NCBI RefSeq assembly: GCF_900113805.1
Contig: NZ_FOQT01000001.1
Coordinates: forward strand, 372,001 to 436,000
Reading direction: 5' to 3'
Source of the DNA: Halpernia frigidisoli
GTDB lineage: Bacteria; Bacteroidota; Bacteroidia; Flavobacteriales; Weeksellaceae
DNA length: 64,000 nucleotides
The position numbers and the translations under genes are program-made. Under the pieces are notes generated by a model, which worked only from the letters and a program-made list of their open reading frames with translations, made no database searches and was not told where the DNA came from. Positions 15,958-24,803 of this stretch are shown here, one piece after another. Position 1 is the stretch's first letter, and every line of letters starts with the position of its first letter.

Positions 15958-17534
15958 AACATTTTGCCGAACTCATAAACGCCGTTGAAAGCAGTAATAA
16001 AACCACCGCAAAAGTGGACGCAATTGTTCACTACCTGCAAATTGCAGACGAAAAAGACAAACTGTGGTTTCTCGCTTTATTTACCGGAAAACGCCCAAAA
16101 AGACCCGTTAATTCTAATTTTTTGAAAGAATGGGTTTACGAAATTACAGGAATTCCGGAGTGGCTTTTTCTTGAAAGTTATTCTTCTGTCGGCGATTTAG
16201 GTGAAACTTTGTCTTTGGTTTTACCTGCACCACAGGAATTAATTGAAAAACCTTTGCATCAATGGATGGAGGAATTGTTGGATTTAAAAAGTAAATCTGA
16301 CGAAGAAAAAAAAGATTATGTTTTAGAAAGTTGGAATGGTCTGGATTACACCGAACGTTTTATTTTTAATAAGTTAATTGGCGGGAGTTTCCGTATTGGT
16401 GTTTCAAAAAAAATATTAATTAATTCGTTAGCCAAATATTCGGGAATTGAAAGCAGCACTTTGATGCATTCAATTATGGGAAAATGGGAAGTTGAGACCA
16501 CCAATTTTTCAGAATTAATTTCCGGCGAAAATATCAATCCTGACAATTCCAAACCTTATCCTTTTTGCCTCGCTTATCCTTTGGAAAAAACGGTGGAAGA
16601 TCTTGGCGATATTAACGATTGGCAGGCAGAATACAAATGGGACGGAATTCGCGGACAGTTTATTAAAAGAAATGAAGAGGTTTTTATATGGTCGCGTGGT
16701 GAAGAATTGGTGAACGAACAATTTCCTGAACTGGTTTCTGCATTTTTAGAGATGGAAGGCGATTTTGTTTTGGATGGTGAAATTTTAGCAGTTCAAGATG
16801 AGCAGGTTTTAAATTTTAATGTGTTGCAACAGCGTTTAAACCGTAAAACAATTTCTGCTAAAATGATGAAGGAAATCCCGATCCAGACTTTTGTTTACGA
16901 TATTCTCGAGATTAATGGAAAGGATTTACGCGATCTAGATTTAATTGAACGACGTTTACTTTTAGAAAATTTAATTGAAAGTAATATTGTAGAAAATATT
17001 AAAATTCCTGAACTGGTCATTTGTAAAGATTGGGAAGATTTAGCCAAAGCCAGAGAAACTTCCCGTGATAATAATTCTGAAGGTTTAATGCTTAAACAAA
17101 AATCTTCAAAATACCATTCCGGCCGAAAAAAGGGTGATTGGTGGAAATGGAAAGTGGACCCTTTAACAATTGATGCGGTTCTAATTTATGCTCAAAAAGG
17201 AAGTGGACGCCGAAGTGGTTTTTACACAGATTATACTTTTGCCGTTAAAAAAGACGACCAATTGGTGACGATTGCGAAAGCCTATTCAGGTTTAACGGAC
17301 AAAGAAATAATGGAAGTCAGCCGTTTCGTAACAAAAAATTCGTTAGAAAAATTTGGTCCTGTTCGAACTGTAAAGGCAGAATTGGTTTTCGAGATTGCCT
17401 TTGAAGGAATTGGTTTTAGCAAAAGACATAAAAGTGGCGTTGCACTTCGTTTTCCACGGATTGTAAGATGGCGACGCGATAAAAAAGTAGATGAAATTGA
17501 CGATATTGAAGAAGTAAAAAAATTGATTACTTAA
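15954..17534 (+). CDS. ATP-dependent DNA ligase, ligase-associated operon type
   Basis: 526 residues. The N-terminal DNA-binding domain precedes the nucleotidyltransferase core, whose adenylated lysine is K228 in EYKWDGIRG. Further ligase motifs: LDGEILAV, TFVYDILEINGKDLRD, EGLMLKQ and WWKWK. It seals nicks using ATP, in addition to the NAD-dependent housekeeping ligase that bacteria normally encode elsewhere. Together with the MBL exonuclease, DEXH helicase and PdeM phosphoesterase it forms a conserved DNA-damage-repair set. Here a Fic gene splits the set directly after the ligase. Confidence 0.95.
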   Translation: MKHFAELINAVESSNKTTAKVDAIVHYLQIADEKDKLWFLALFTGKRPKRPVNSNFLKEWVYEITGIPEWLFLESYSSVGDLGETLSLVLPAPQELIEKPLHQWMEELLDLKSKSDEEKKDYVLESWNGLDYTERFIFNKLIGGSFRIGVSKKILINSLAKYSGIESSTLMHSIMGKWEVETTNFSELISGENINPDNSKPYPFCLAYPLEKTVEDLGDINDWQAEYKWDGIRGQFIKRNEEVFIWSRGEELVNEQFPELVSAFLEMEGDFVLDGEILAVQDEQVLNFNVLQQRLNRKTISAKMMKEIPIQTFVYDILEINGKDLRDLDLIERRLLLENLIESNIVENIKIPELVICKDWEDLAKARETSRDNNSEGLMLKQKSSKYHSGRKKGDWWKWKVDPLTIDAVLIYAQKGSGRRSGFYTDYTFAVKKDDQLVTIAKAYSGLTDKEIMEVSRFVTKNSLEKFGPVRTVKAELVFEIAFEGIGFSKRHKSGVALRFPRIVRWRRDKKVDEIDDIEEVKKLIT

Positions 17535-17572
17535 TATCGGTTAAAAAATATTTTTAGATTATCCGATATTAA
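17531..17572. repeat. Palindrome upstream of fic
   Basis: TTAATATCGG (17531-17540) is mirrored by CCGATATTAA (17563-17572), a perfect 10-bp pair spaced by 22 bases, starting in the ligase stop codon and lying just before the fic -7 element. The same TTAATATCGG core recurs just after fic. It could be an operator or a terminator hairpin for the ligase transcript. Confidence 0.65.
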
Positions 17573-17583
17573 GAAAAATTTTG

Positions 17584-17591
17584 TACATTTG
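17584..17591 (+). promoter_or_regulatory. -7 element of fic; near-leaderless transcript
   Basis: TACATTTG (TAnnTTTG) ends 4 bases before ATG 17596, so transcription would begin at or within a few bases of the start codon. It also shows that the extended reading frame from 17581 is not translated. Confidence 0.5.
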
Positions 17592-17595
17592 TGGT

Positions 17596-18558
17596 ATGGA
17601 ATGGCAAGATTATAATTATCAGTTTGAAGGATTGCAAAATCATCTGGAAAGAATTGTAGATAAAAAAATACAGTTGGATAAATTTCGTCCAATTCCAGAT
17701 TACGCTTTGAGAAGTATCAAGGAAAGTCTAACCATAGAGTGGACTTATAATTCCAACAGTATCGAAGGAAATACAATGACTCTTCAAGAGACGAAATTGG
17801 TCTTGGAAGAAGGAATTACAATTAAAGGAAAATCTTTGAGAGAGCATTTTGAAACTGTTAATCACCAGGATGCAATAGAATATGTTGAAAGTTTGGTGTC
17901 ACCAAAATATCAATTTACAACTAATGATATTCTTGATGTTCATGCTTTGGTTTTGGCAAAAATTGAAAAAGATTATGCGGGAAGGTTTAGGACAAGTGGC
18001 GTTAGAATTACAGGTGCAAATTTTAATCCACCAAACGCCTTAAAAGTTTCGTCTTTAGTTGATGAATTGGTTGATTGGGCTAATAATTCAGAAATGAATT
18101 CTTTAATTAAAGCAGCAATTTTTCACCACCGATTTGTCTGGATTCATCCTTTTTTTGATGGTAATGGAAGAACTGCGAGATTGCTTTTTAATATTATCTT
18201 TATGAAAATGGGTTTTCCGCCGGCTATTATTTTAAAAAATGATCGGAAGAAATATTATGATGCCTTAAATAATGCCAATAAACAAGATTATTCTAAATTG
18301 TTATTATTGGTTTTGCAGGCTTTAGAGAGAAGTCTGGATATTTATCTCAGCAGTTTGAATAATACTTTTGATGATTATATGAATATTTCTGAAATTGTGA
18401 AAGAAGATAGCGTTCCTTACGGGCAGGAATATGTGAGTTTGCTAGCAAGAACTGGTAAAATTGACGCTTTTAAGGAAGGTAGAAATTGGCTTACAACAGA
18501 AAAAGCGGTTGTAGAATATATGCAGAAAAGGAGCAGAGTGAGAATTTTTAAAACTTAA
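17596..18558 (+). CDS. Fic family protein with C-terminal helix-turn-helix
   Basis: About 320 residues. Fic proteins transfer AMP (or another phosphate-containing group) to a target hydroxyl. The active-site motif HPFFDGNGRTAR spans 184-195, with a flap region before it. The N-terminal inhibitory helix motif (S/T)xxxE(G/N) is present as SNSIEG at 53-58, the class II self-inhibited type. The C-terminus (about 270-320: GQEYVSLLARTGKIDAF, KEGRNWLTTEKAVVEYM) resembles a MerR/excisionase-type HTH. It has its own promoter between palindromes and splits the ligase-associated operon, suggesting an inserted, perhaps self-regulated gene. Confidence 0.92.
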   Translation: MEWQDYNYQFEGLQNHLERIVDKKIQLDKFRPIPDYALRSIKESLTIEWTYNSNSIEGNTMTLQETKLVLEEGITIKGKSLREHFETVNHQDAIEYVESLVSPKYQFTTNDILDVHALVLAKIEKDYAGRFRTSGVRITGANFNPPNALKVSSLVDELVDWANNSEMNSLIKAAIFHHRFVWIHPFFDGNGRTARLLFNIIFMKMGFPPAIILKNDRKKYYDALNNANKQDYSKLLLLVLQALERSLDIYLSSLNNTFDDYMNISEIVKEDSVPYGQEYVSLLARTGKIDAFKEGRNWLTTEKAVVEYMQKRSRVRIFKT

Positions 18559-18559
18559 A

Positions 18560-18601
18560 TTAATATCGGATAGAAGTAATAATAATCTATCCGATGTTTA
18601 A
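18560..18601. repeat. Palindrome downstream of fic
   Basis: TTAATATCGGATAGA (18560-18574) and TCTATCCGATGTTTAA (18586-18601) are inverted copies with a perfect 10-bp core. The left half repeats the TTAATATCGG found upstream of fic. It lies directly before the helicase start (18613), so it may terminate fic or control helicase expression. Confidence 0.65.
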
Positions 18602-18612
18602 TATTTTAATTA

Positions 18613-21072
18613 ATGACAGATTTTCAAAATTCTGAAGGTTATAAAATCATTCAAAACTGGCTCGGGGAAAAATCTTTTTCGCCCTTTGAATTTCAGTTGA
18701 AAACCTGGGAAAAATACAGTAGGAATTACAGCGGAATGGTCATCGCGCCAACCGGTTTTGGGAAAACTTATTCTGTTTTTTTAGCCGTTATCACCGATTT
18801 TTTAAATCATCCCGAACAATACAAAGATGGTTTAAAACTACTTTGGGTTTCGCCGCTTCGTGCTTTGGCAAAAGATATTGCAAAGGCAATGACAGAAGTG
18901 ATTGCCGAAATCGGTCTGGATTGGACAGTCGGCGTGAGAAACGGCGACACACCGCAAGCCGAAAAAGCCAGGCAAGTCAAAAAAATGCCCGATATTTTGT
19001 TGGTCACTCCCGAAACTTTACACTTACTTTTAGCCCAAAAAAATCACCAGCGTTATTTTAAAAATTTGAAATGTGTTGCCGTAGATGAGTGGCACGAACT
19101 GCTCGCAAGCAAACGCGGCGTTTTGGTGGAATTGGGAGTTAGCAGATTATTATCTTACCAAAAAAAAATAAAAATTTGGGGAATTACCGCGACAATCGGG
19201 AATTTAGATGAAGCGCTCGAAGTTTTAATTCCTTATGATTTAAAGAAAACAAAAATCGTCGCCAAAGAAAAAAAGAAGATTGAAATTTTACCGGTTTTTC
19301 CCGATGAGGTAGAAATTTTACCTTGGGCAGGGCATCTCGGTGGAAAATTAGTGGACAAAGTGGTGCCGATAATTTTAGAAAGTAAAACCACTATCGTTTT
19401 TACAAATACCCGAAGTCAGGCCGAAATGTGGTATCAACTTTTATTAAGTTATTATCCAGATTTTGCCGGACAAATCGCGATTCACCATAGTTCGATTGAT
19501 AAAGATTTAAGAATCTGGATTGAAGAAAATTTAAGTTCAGGTTATTTAAAAGCCGTTGTTTCAACTTCGTCTTTGGATTTGGGCGTGGATTTCAAACCTG
19601 TTGACACAGTGATTCAAGTTGGTTCTGCGAAAGGTGTTGCAAGATTTTTGCAAAGAGCGGGTAGAAGTGGACATTCGCCGTTTGAAACTTCAAAAGTCTA
19701 TTTTGTGCCGACGCATTCTTTGGAATTAATTGAAGTTGCCGCTTTAAAAGAAGCCGTGAAACAAAACGTGATTGAACCCAGAATTCCGACAGTTCTTACT
19801 TTCGATGTTTTGGTGCAATATCTCGTGACTTTGGCGGTTGGCGAAGGTTTTGAACCGCTTGAAACTTTTAAACAAATTAAAAAAACGTTTGCTTTTAATT
19901 TAATAACGAACGAAGAATGGATCTCGCTTTTGCAGTTTATAACCGTTGGCGGCGGTGCTTTTAAAAATTATGAAGAATTCCATAAAGTAGTTATTGAAGA
20001 CGGCATTTATAAAGTTACGAGCCGAAGAATTGCAATGCTGCATCGCATGAATATTGGCGTAATTGTAAGTGATGCGATGTTAAAAGTTCGTTTTATCAGC
20101 GGTGGTTATATTGGAATGATCGAAGAATATTTTATCACAAAACTCAATAAAGATGATAAATTTATTTTGGCAGGTCGGGTTTTAGAAGTCGTTCAAATAA
20201 AAGAAATGACCGTTTACGTAAAAGGCGGGAAAGGAAAAGCAAGAGTTCCAAGTTATCTCGGCGGAAGATTGCCGATGAGTTCTTATCTTGGACAGTTTTT
20301 ACGTTTAAAATTATCAGATTCTCTAACGGCAAAAACTTCGGAAAAGGAATTAAAATTTTTGCATCCGCTTTTAGCGAGTCAAAGTGAGCGTTCGCATATT
20401 CCAAAATCGGATGAATTTTTGGCGGAATCGATTCACACGCGCGAAGGTTATCATTTATTTATGTATCCGTTTGAAGGCCGGTTAATTCACGAAGTAATGT
20501 CGGCTTTGATGGCTTTTCGTTTAAGTAAATTTGAGCAGTTATCATTTTCAATGGCGATGAATGATTATGGTTTTGAATTATTTTCCGCTAAAGAAATCCC
20601 AATCGATGACGGAATTTTAGCCGAGATTTTAAGCAAAGAGAATTTAATTCAGGATGTTTTGAGTTCAATTAACGCAACTGAAATGGCACGAAGAAAGTTT
20701 CGCGATATTGCCGTAATTTCCGGAATGGTTATGCAGAATTATCCGGGACAACAGAAAAATAACAAGAGTTTACAATCTTCCGCAGGTTTGGCTTTCAATG
20801 TTTTGGAAGAACACAATCCCGAAAATTTGCTTTATAAACAGGCTTTTACGGAAGTTTTTAACCAACAAATTGACGAAGCAAGATTGTATGAAGCATTTGA
20901 AAGAATTGAAAAGTCGAAAATTATCCTCAAATTTGCAAACGCTTTTACGCCGCTAAGTTTCCCTATAAAAGTGGACAGTTTGCGACAATCTATGAGCAAC
21001 GAAGATTTGGGTGACAGAATCCGACGATTGCAGGAAGCATCAATGAAAAAGAAATTTAAGAAAGGAAAATGA
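18613..21072 (+). CDS. DNA ligase-associated DEXH-box helicase (Lhr-like)
   Basis: 819-residue SF2 helicase. Walker A APTGFGKT at 45-52, motif II DEWH near 159, TATIGN (motif III), STSSLDLGVDF (motif V) and QRAGRSGH (motif VI) are all visible. The Lhr-type C-terminal extension follows. It is a component of the ligase-associated repair set and presumably unwinds DNA for the exonuclease and ligase. It overlaps pdeM by 4 bases (ATGA). Separation from the ligase by fic is a departure from the usual contiguous operon. Confidence 0.95.
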   Translation: MTDFQNSEGYKIIQNWLGEKSFSPFEFQLKTWEKYSRNYSGMVIAPTGFGKTYSVFLAVITDFLNHPEQYKDGLKLLWVSPLRALAKDIAKAMTEVIAEIGLDWTVGVRNGDTPQAEKARQVKKMPDILLVTPETLHLLLAQKNHQRYFKNLKCVAVDEWHELLASKRGVLVELGVSRLLSYQKKIKIWGITATIGNLDEALEVLIPYDLKKTKIVAKEKKKIEILPVFPDEVEILPWAGHLGGKLVDKVVPIILESKTTIVFTNTRSQAEMWYQLLLSYYPDFAGQIAIHHSSIDKDLRIWIEENLSSGYLKAVVSTSSLDLGVDFKPVDTVIQVGSAKGVARFLQRAGRSGHSPFETSKVYFVPTHSLELIEVAALKEAVKQNVIEPRIPTVLTFDVLVQYLVTLAVGEGFEPLETFKQIKKTFAFNLITNEEWISLLQFITVGGGAFKNYEEFHKVVIEDGIYKVTSRRIAMLHRMNIGVIVSDAMLKVRFISGGYIGMIEEYFITKLNKDDKFILAGRVLEVVQIKEMTVYVKGGKGKARVPSYLGGRLPMSSYLGQFLRLKLSDSLTAKTSEKELKFLHPLLASQSERSHIPKSDEFLAESIHTREGYHLFMYPFEGRLIHEVMSALMAFRLSKFEQLSFSMAMNDYGFELFSAKEIPIDDGILAEILSKENLIQDVLSSINATEMARRKFRDIAVISGMVMQNYPGQQKNNKSLQSSAGLAFNVLEEHNPENLLYKQAFTEVFNQQIDEARLYEAFERIEKSKIILKFANAFTPLSFPIKVDSLRQSMSNEDLGDRIRRLQEASMKKKFKKGK

Positions 21073-21710
21073 TCGAGGTTTTAGAGAAAGAAATTCACGG
21101 AGAAATATTAATATTTACAAATTTACGCGCACTTTTTTGGAAAAAGGAAAACGCTTTAATAATTAGCGATCTTCACGTCGGGAAAGCCGCACATTTCAGA
21201 AAAAATGGCATTGCAATTCCTACTGATATTTTAAAGAAAGACTTAGAAAATTTAGAACAACTTTTAAATCATTTTGAAGTTCACCATTTATTAATTGTTG
21301 GTGATTTATTTCACGCCGGAAAAAATTCTGAACTGGATATTTTCTGCGACTGGCGAAAACAGTTTTCCCATTTAAAAATCACTTTAATAAAAGGTAATCA
21401 CGACAGAATTAAAAAAGAATTTTATTGTGATAATTGCATTGATTTAATTGAAGATCATTTACAAATTCCACCTTTTATTTTTGTCCACGAACCAAAAATT
21501 CAGGAAAATGAATTTACTATTTCCGGACATATTCATCCTGGAATTGTTGTAGGAAATCACAAGGAAAGTGTGAAATTACCATGTTTTTCTTATTCAAAAA
21601 ACCAATTGGTTTTGCCGGCTTTTAGTGAGTTTACGGGTTTAGATACTAAAACTTTGAAACGAAATTTTAAGGCGATTGCATTTACGAAAGGTCTGATTTT
21701 TGAAGTTTGA
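21069..21710 (+). CDS. pdeM: Ligase-associated DNA damage response phosphoesterase PdeM
   Basis: 213-residue calcineurin-like metallophosphoesterase. The metal-binding motifs are ISDLHVGKAAHF (D, H), VGDLFHAGKN (GD), KGNHDR (GNHD) and SGHIHPGI (GHIH). It is the last member of the ligase-associated module, thought to process DNA ends or nucleotides; the exact substrate is unproven. It is translationally coupled to the helicase (4-base overlap), and the lipocalin gene follows 16 bases later. Confidence 0.93.
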   Translation: MIEVLEKEIHGEILIFTNLRALFWKKENALIISDLHVGKAAHFRKNGIAIPTDILKKDLENLEQLLNHFEVHHLLIVGDLFHAGKNSELDIFCDWRKQFSHLKITLIKGNHDRIKKEFYCDNCIDLIEDHLQIPPFIFVHEPKIQENEFTISGHIHPGIVVGNHKESVKLPCFSYSKNQLVLPAFSEFTGLDTKTLKRNFKAIAFTKGLIFEV

Positions 21711-21726
21711 TTTTAAAATTAATGAA

Positions 21727-22275
21727 ATGAAAAATTTGAGCAAAATAGCATTAGGTTTGGGCGCAACAATTGGCGCTTTATTTTTATTAAATTCTTGTGC
21801 GGCTGGATTACCAAAAGGTGCAACGGCAGTTCAAAATTTTAAAGCCGATAAATATTTAGGAAAATGGTATGAAATTGCAAGATTTGATTACATTTTTGAA
21901 AAAAATCTGGACCAAGTAACGGCGACCTATTCCAAAAAAGAAAATGGTAATCTGAAAGTGGAAAACCGAGGTTACGATTACAAAAAAGATAAGTGGAAAG
22001 AATCTGTTGGCGAAGCAAAATTTGCAAAAAATCCAAATATTGCGGAATTAAAAGTGTCTTTTTTTAAACCAATTTGGGCGTCTTACAACGTGATTGATAT
22101 TGATGAAAATTACAAATATGCATTAGTTGTCGGCAATAACACCAATTATCTCTGGATCTTATCCCGTGAAAAAACAATCCCGGATTCTTACAAAGAACGT
22201 TTTTTAGCCAAAGCCAAATCTTTAGGTTTTAAAACTGAGAATTTAATTTGGGTGAATCATACTGAGAAGAATTAA
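21727..22275 (+). CDS. Lipocalin-family lipoprotein (Blc-like)
   Basis: 182 residues. The start at ATG 21727 gives a proper type II signal peptide with lipobox LNSCAAG (Cys near residue 24); an upstream in-frame ATG at 21700 would put nine charged residues before it and overlap pdeM. The lipocalin GxW signature appears as KYLGKWYEIARF, followed by the eight-stranded pattern and the TNYLWILSRE motif typical of Blc. Such proteins bind lysophospholipids or hydrophobic ligands at the outer membrane, often under envelope stress. Confidence 0.9.
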   Translation: MKNLSKIALGLGATIGALFLLNSCAAGLPKGATAVQNFKADKYLGKWYEIARFDYIFEKNLDQVTATYSKKENGNLKVENRGYDYKKDKWKESVGEAKFAKNPNIAELKVSFFKPIWASYNVIDIDENYKYALVVGNNTNYLWILSREKTIPDSYKERFLAKAKSLGFKTENLIWVNHTEKN

Positions 22276-22321
22276 GAATGTTTTTAAAAATATTTTTTTA
22301 TTATAAATAAAATCTCTTTCA

Positions 22322-23263
22322 TTACTTAACTATTTGCGCCCAAAGAAAATTTGAAAATAAGTTTACAACTATACTTATAAATAATGTAATAAAGACAAAT
22401 CCAATAAATATATTTCGTCGTTTAATTATTTTGTCGTACTTATCTATATAATCTCCCCAATAAAATATTCTGTTTGGAAAATACTTTATAATTATTTTCT
22501 TTACACTATCGAAGAATGTCATTATAAAAAGAAATGGAATAATCACCCACATAAAATATTTAGTTTTTCCAAAAAATGCAATATCTTGATTGTTATTAAT
22601 TTTTGACCTTTCAACCTCTATAAGTGCTTTAACGAAATTGATATTTTCGTTATGATTTAATTTAAATTCTAAGTTTTTTAAAACTTTCAAAGTGTTTACA
22701 TTTTTTGTTTCTATAGAGTTAAGATTAAACATTAAATACGTTAACATACCAATCATTAGTAAAGTTGTTAATGAAAGTAATAATCTTCTTGTAAAAGTAA
22801 ATGCTTTATTATTAATGTTGATTTTATTCAACCTATCATCTATTAAAGAACTACTTATCATTGCCCAATCTCTATTTTCAGATTTGATTGAATAACGTAT
22901 TGATTTATCTTCCTTTGTCCTATCAGAAAAATTATTAGAGAATAATATTATTATAGTGTTTTGTAAAGACTTTGATACTGAGTTAATTTCTAAATCTATG
23001 ATTTGAGAAGAACCATCGTTCTCCATTTTCAGAATAAAGTCTAAATCATGAGTTTCAATTACAAAACCATTAAAGTTTTTAATAATAAATTTAAAATCAG
23101 GTGTAGATTTATCTTCAATTTTCTCAAATTGTTCAATAATTATTTCAATTAATCTTCTAAATTCCTGTTCATTTAGTAAAAATCCGGAATTAATTGTCCT
23201 ACTTGTTTCGGTATAATTATTAGATGCAGACATGATTTGATTAATTTGGTTATAAATATACAT
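22322..23263 (-). CDS. Hypothetical three-helix membrane protein
   Basis: About 313 residues that I do not recognise. The N-terminal ~165 residues are soluble and mixed alpha/beta, followed by hydrophobic segments near 167-185, 238-255 and 288-308. The segment with RLLLSLTTLLMIGMLTYLMF is the clearest helix. An in-frame ATG at 23233 (MSASNNY) is an alternative start. AT content is high and the gene is isolated between convergent lipocalin and divergent cinA, so it may be accessory. Confidence 0.65.
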   Translation of the reverse strand: MYIYNQINQIMSASNNYTETSRTINSGFLLNEQEFRRLIEIIIEQFEKIEDKSTPDFKFIIKNFNGFVIETHDLDFILKMENDGSSQIIDLEINSVSKSLQNTIIILFSNNFSDRTKEDKSIRYSIKSENRDWAMISSSLIDDRLNKININNKAFTFTRRLLLSLTTLLMIGMLTYLMFNLNSIETKNVNTLKVLKNLEFKLNHNENINFVKALIEVERSKINNNQDIAFFGKTKYFMWVIIPFLFIMTFFDSVKKIIIKYFPNRIFYWGDYIDKYDKIIKRRNIFIGFVFITLFISIVVNLFSNFLWAQIVK

Positions 23264-23345
23264 AATTTTAAATATTTAATTTATGTTCAAAATCGCGAAT
23301 TATTAGATTTAAATTTTAACATTTTAAAAAGTTTCCTAAACTAAC

Positions 23346-23353
23346 TATATTTG
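23346..23353 (+). promoter_or_regulatory. -7 element of cinA
   Basis: TATATTTG (TAnnTTTG) 18 bases before ATG 23372; it lies at the beginning of the longer reading frame and supports the shorter start. Confidence 0.5.
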
Positions 23354-23371
23354 CAAAAATTTTTTAGTCAA

Positions 23372-24622
23372 ATGAACGCCACACTCATTACCATCGGGGA
23401 CGAAATTTTATCTGGAAATACAGTCGATACCAATTCTACTTTTATTGCGGAACAACTTAAAAATATTGGTATAAAAACCGTGCAGATATTTACCATTTCT
23501 GATGAGGTTGAAACCATTAAAAAAACCTTGAAACTGGCTTTTGAAATGTCAGATCTGGTGATTACAACGGGTGGTTTGGGACCGACAAAAGATGACAGAA
23601 CCAAAACGGCTTACAAAGAATATTTTAATGATGTACTGGTTTTAGACGAAGCGACTTTTGAGCATTTGAAGCAATTATTTATCAAACGAAACCGCGAATA
23701 TTTACTGGAAATCAATAAAGATCAGGCTGTGGTTTTGTCAAAAGCCTATATTTTTCAAAATTTTAATGGAACCGCGCCGTGCCAAATGGTGGAAGAAAAT
23801 GGCAAGATCGCGATTTGTTTGCCCGGTGTTCCTTATGAAGTTAAACCGTTTATCAAGAAACAAATTGTACCGTTTTTGCAGCAGAAATTTAAACTGCCTT
23901 TTATAGAATCGCGCATTATCTCTGTGGTTAATTATCCGGAAAGTTTATTGGCGAACGATATTGAAAGTTGGGAATTGAATTTGCCAAAACACATTTCGCT
24001 TTCTTATTTGCCTGTGGGAAACCGCGTGAAATTGCGCTTAAGTGCTAGTGGCGATAATTTACAGGATTTAAAAAACGATTTAGAAAAGCAAGTTAAAGAA
24101 GTGTTTGATATTATTGGTGATCGCGTAATCGCAACCAATGAAGATAAAATTGAGCAGATTTTACACGATGTTTTAATTAAACAAAAACTCACCATTTCAA
24201 CTGCGGAAAGTTGCACAAGTGGAGAATTGGCGAGATTGATCACTTCAGTTTCCGGTTCTTCAAATTATTTTATTAGCGGAATTGTGCCTTATCAAACAGA
24301 GAAAAAAATAGAAATTTTAGGTGTTGATAAAAATTTAATAGAAAAATTCACGGTTGTAAGTGAAGAAGTTGCCGCAGAAATGGCGGAAAAATGTCAAGAT
24401 TTATTTAAGACAGATATTGCAATTTCCACGACTGGCGTTGCCGGACCAAACAAAGGCGAAGATGGAAACGAAACGGGAACGGTTTTTTACGCAATCAGAA
24501 TTAAAGATAAAACTGAAAATTTCAAATTATTTCTGCCCTATTTAGACCGCGGTGATTTTGTGAATTTTGTGTCGCAGAAAATTATTCAAGAATTGGTGAC
24601 ATTGTTGGTTGCTAATAAATAA
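23372..24622 (+). CDS. cinA: CinA family nicotinamide-nucleotide amidohydrolase / competence-damage protein
   Basis: 416 residues from ATG 23372. The N-terminal molybdopterin-binding-like (COG1058) domain starts ATLITIGDEILSGNTVDTNS and has the TTGGLGPTKDD loop. The C-terminal PncC-like domain (from about 255) has the signature TAESCTSGELARLIT and TTGVAGP, and deamidates NMN to recycle pyridine nucleotides. The upstream -7 element supports this start over the seven-residue-longer frame. Confidence 0.93.
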   Translation: MNATLITIGDEILSGNTVDTNSTFIAEQLKNIGIKTVQIFTISDEVETIKKTLKLAFEMSDLVITTGGLGPTKDDRTKTAYKEYFNDVLVLDEATFEHLKQLFIKRNREYLLEINKDQAVVLSKAYIFQNFNGTAPCQMVEENGKIAICLPGVPYEVKPFIKKQIVPFLQQKFKLPFIESRIISVVNYPESLLANDIESWELNLPKHISLSYLPVGNRVKLRLSASGDNLQDLKNDLEKQVKEVFDIIGDRVIATNEDKIEQILHDVLIKQKLTISTAESCTSGELARLITSVSGSSNYFISGIVPYQTEKKIEILGVDKNLIEKFTVVSEEVAAEMAEKCQDLFKTDIAISTTGVAGPNKGEDGNETGTVFYAIRIKDKTENFKLFLPYLDRGDFVNFVSQKIIQELVTLLVANK

Positions 24623-24653
24623 AATTTTTATCGCAAGATTTGTTGATGATTTT

Positions 24654-24725
24654 TCTCTCGCAGATTTAGCAGATGTCGCGGATTAAATGCATTTAAAAAT
24701 CAGATTGATCTGCTAAATCGGCGAG
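24654..24725. repeat. Dispersed inverted repeat (CTCGCAGATTTAGCAGAT type), copy 1
   Basis: CTCGCAGATTTAGCAGAT (24657-24674) faces its near-perfect reverse complement at 24708-24725 (one mismatch), between convergent cinA and kefB. The module around 24652-24686 recurs in opposite orientation at about 42000-42031 with about 85% identity. Probably an intergenic palindromic repeat family. Confidence 0.65.
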
Positions 24726-24803
24726 AACTATTTTGATTTCAAATATTGTCGAACTATGAACCGCCTAGATTCCTACGGAATTACAAACATACTTTTCAGT
24801 AAT

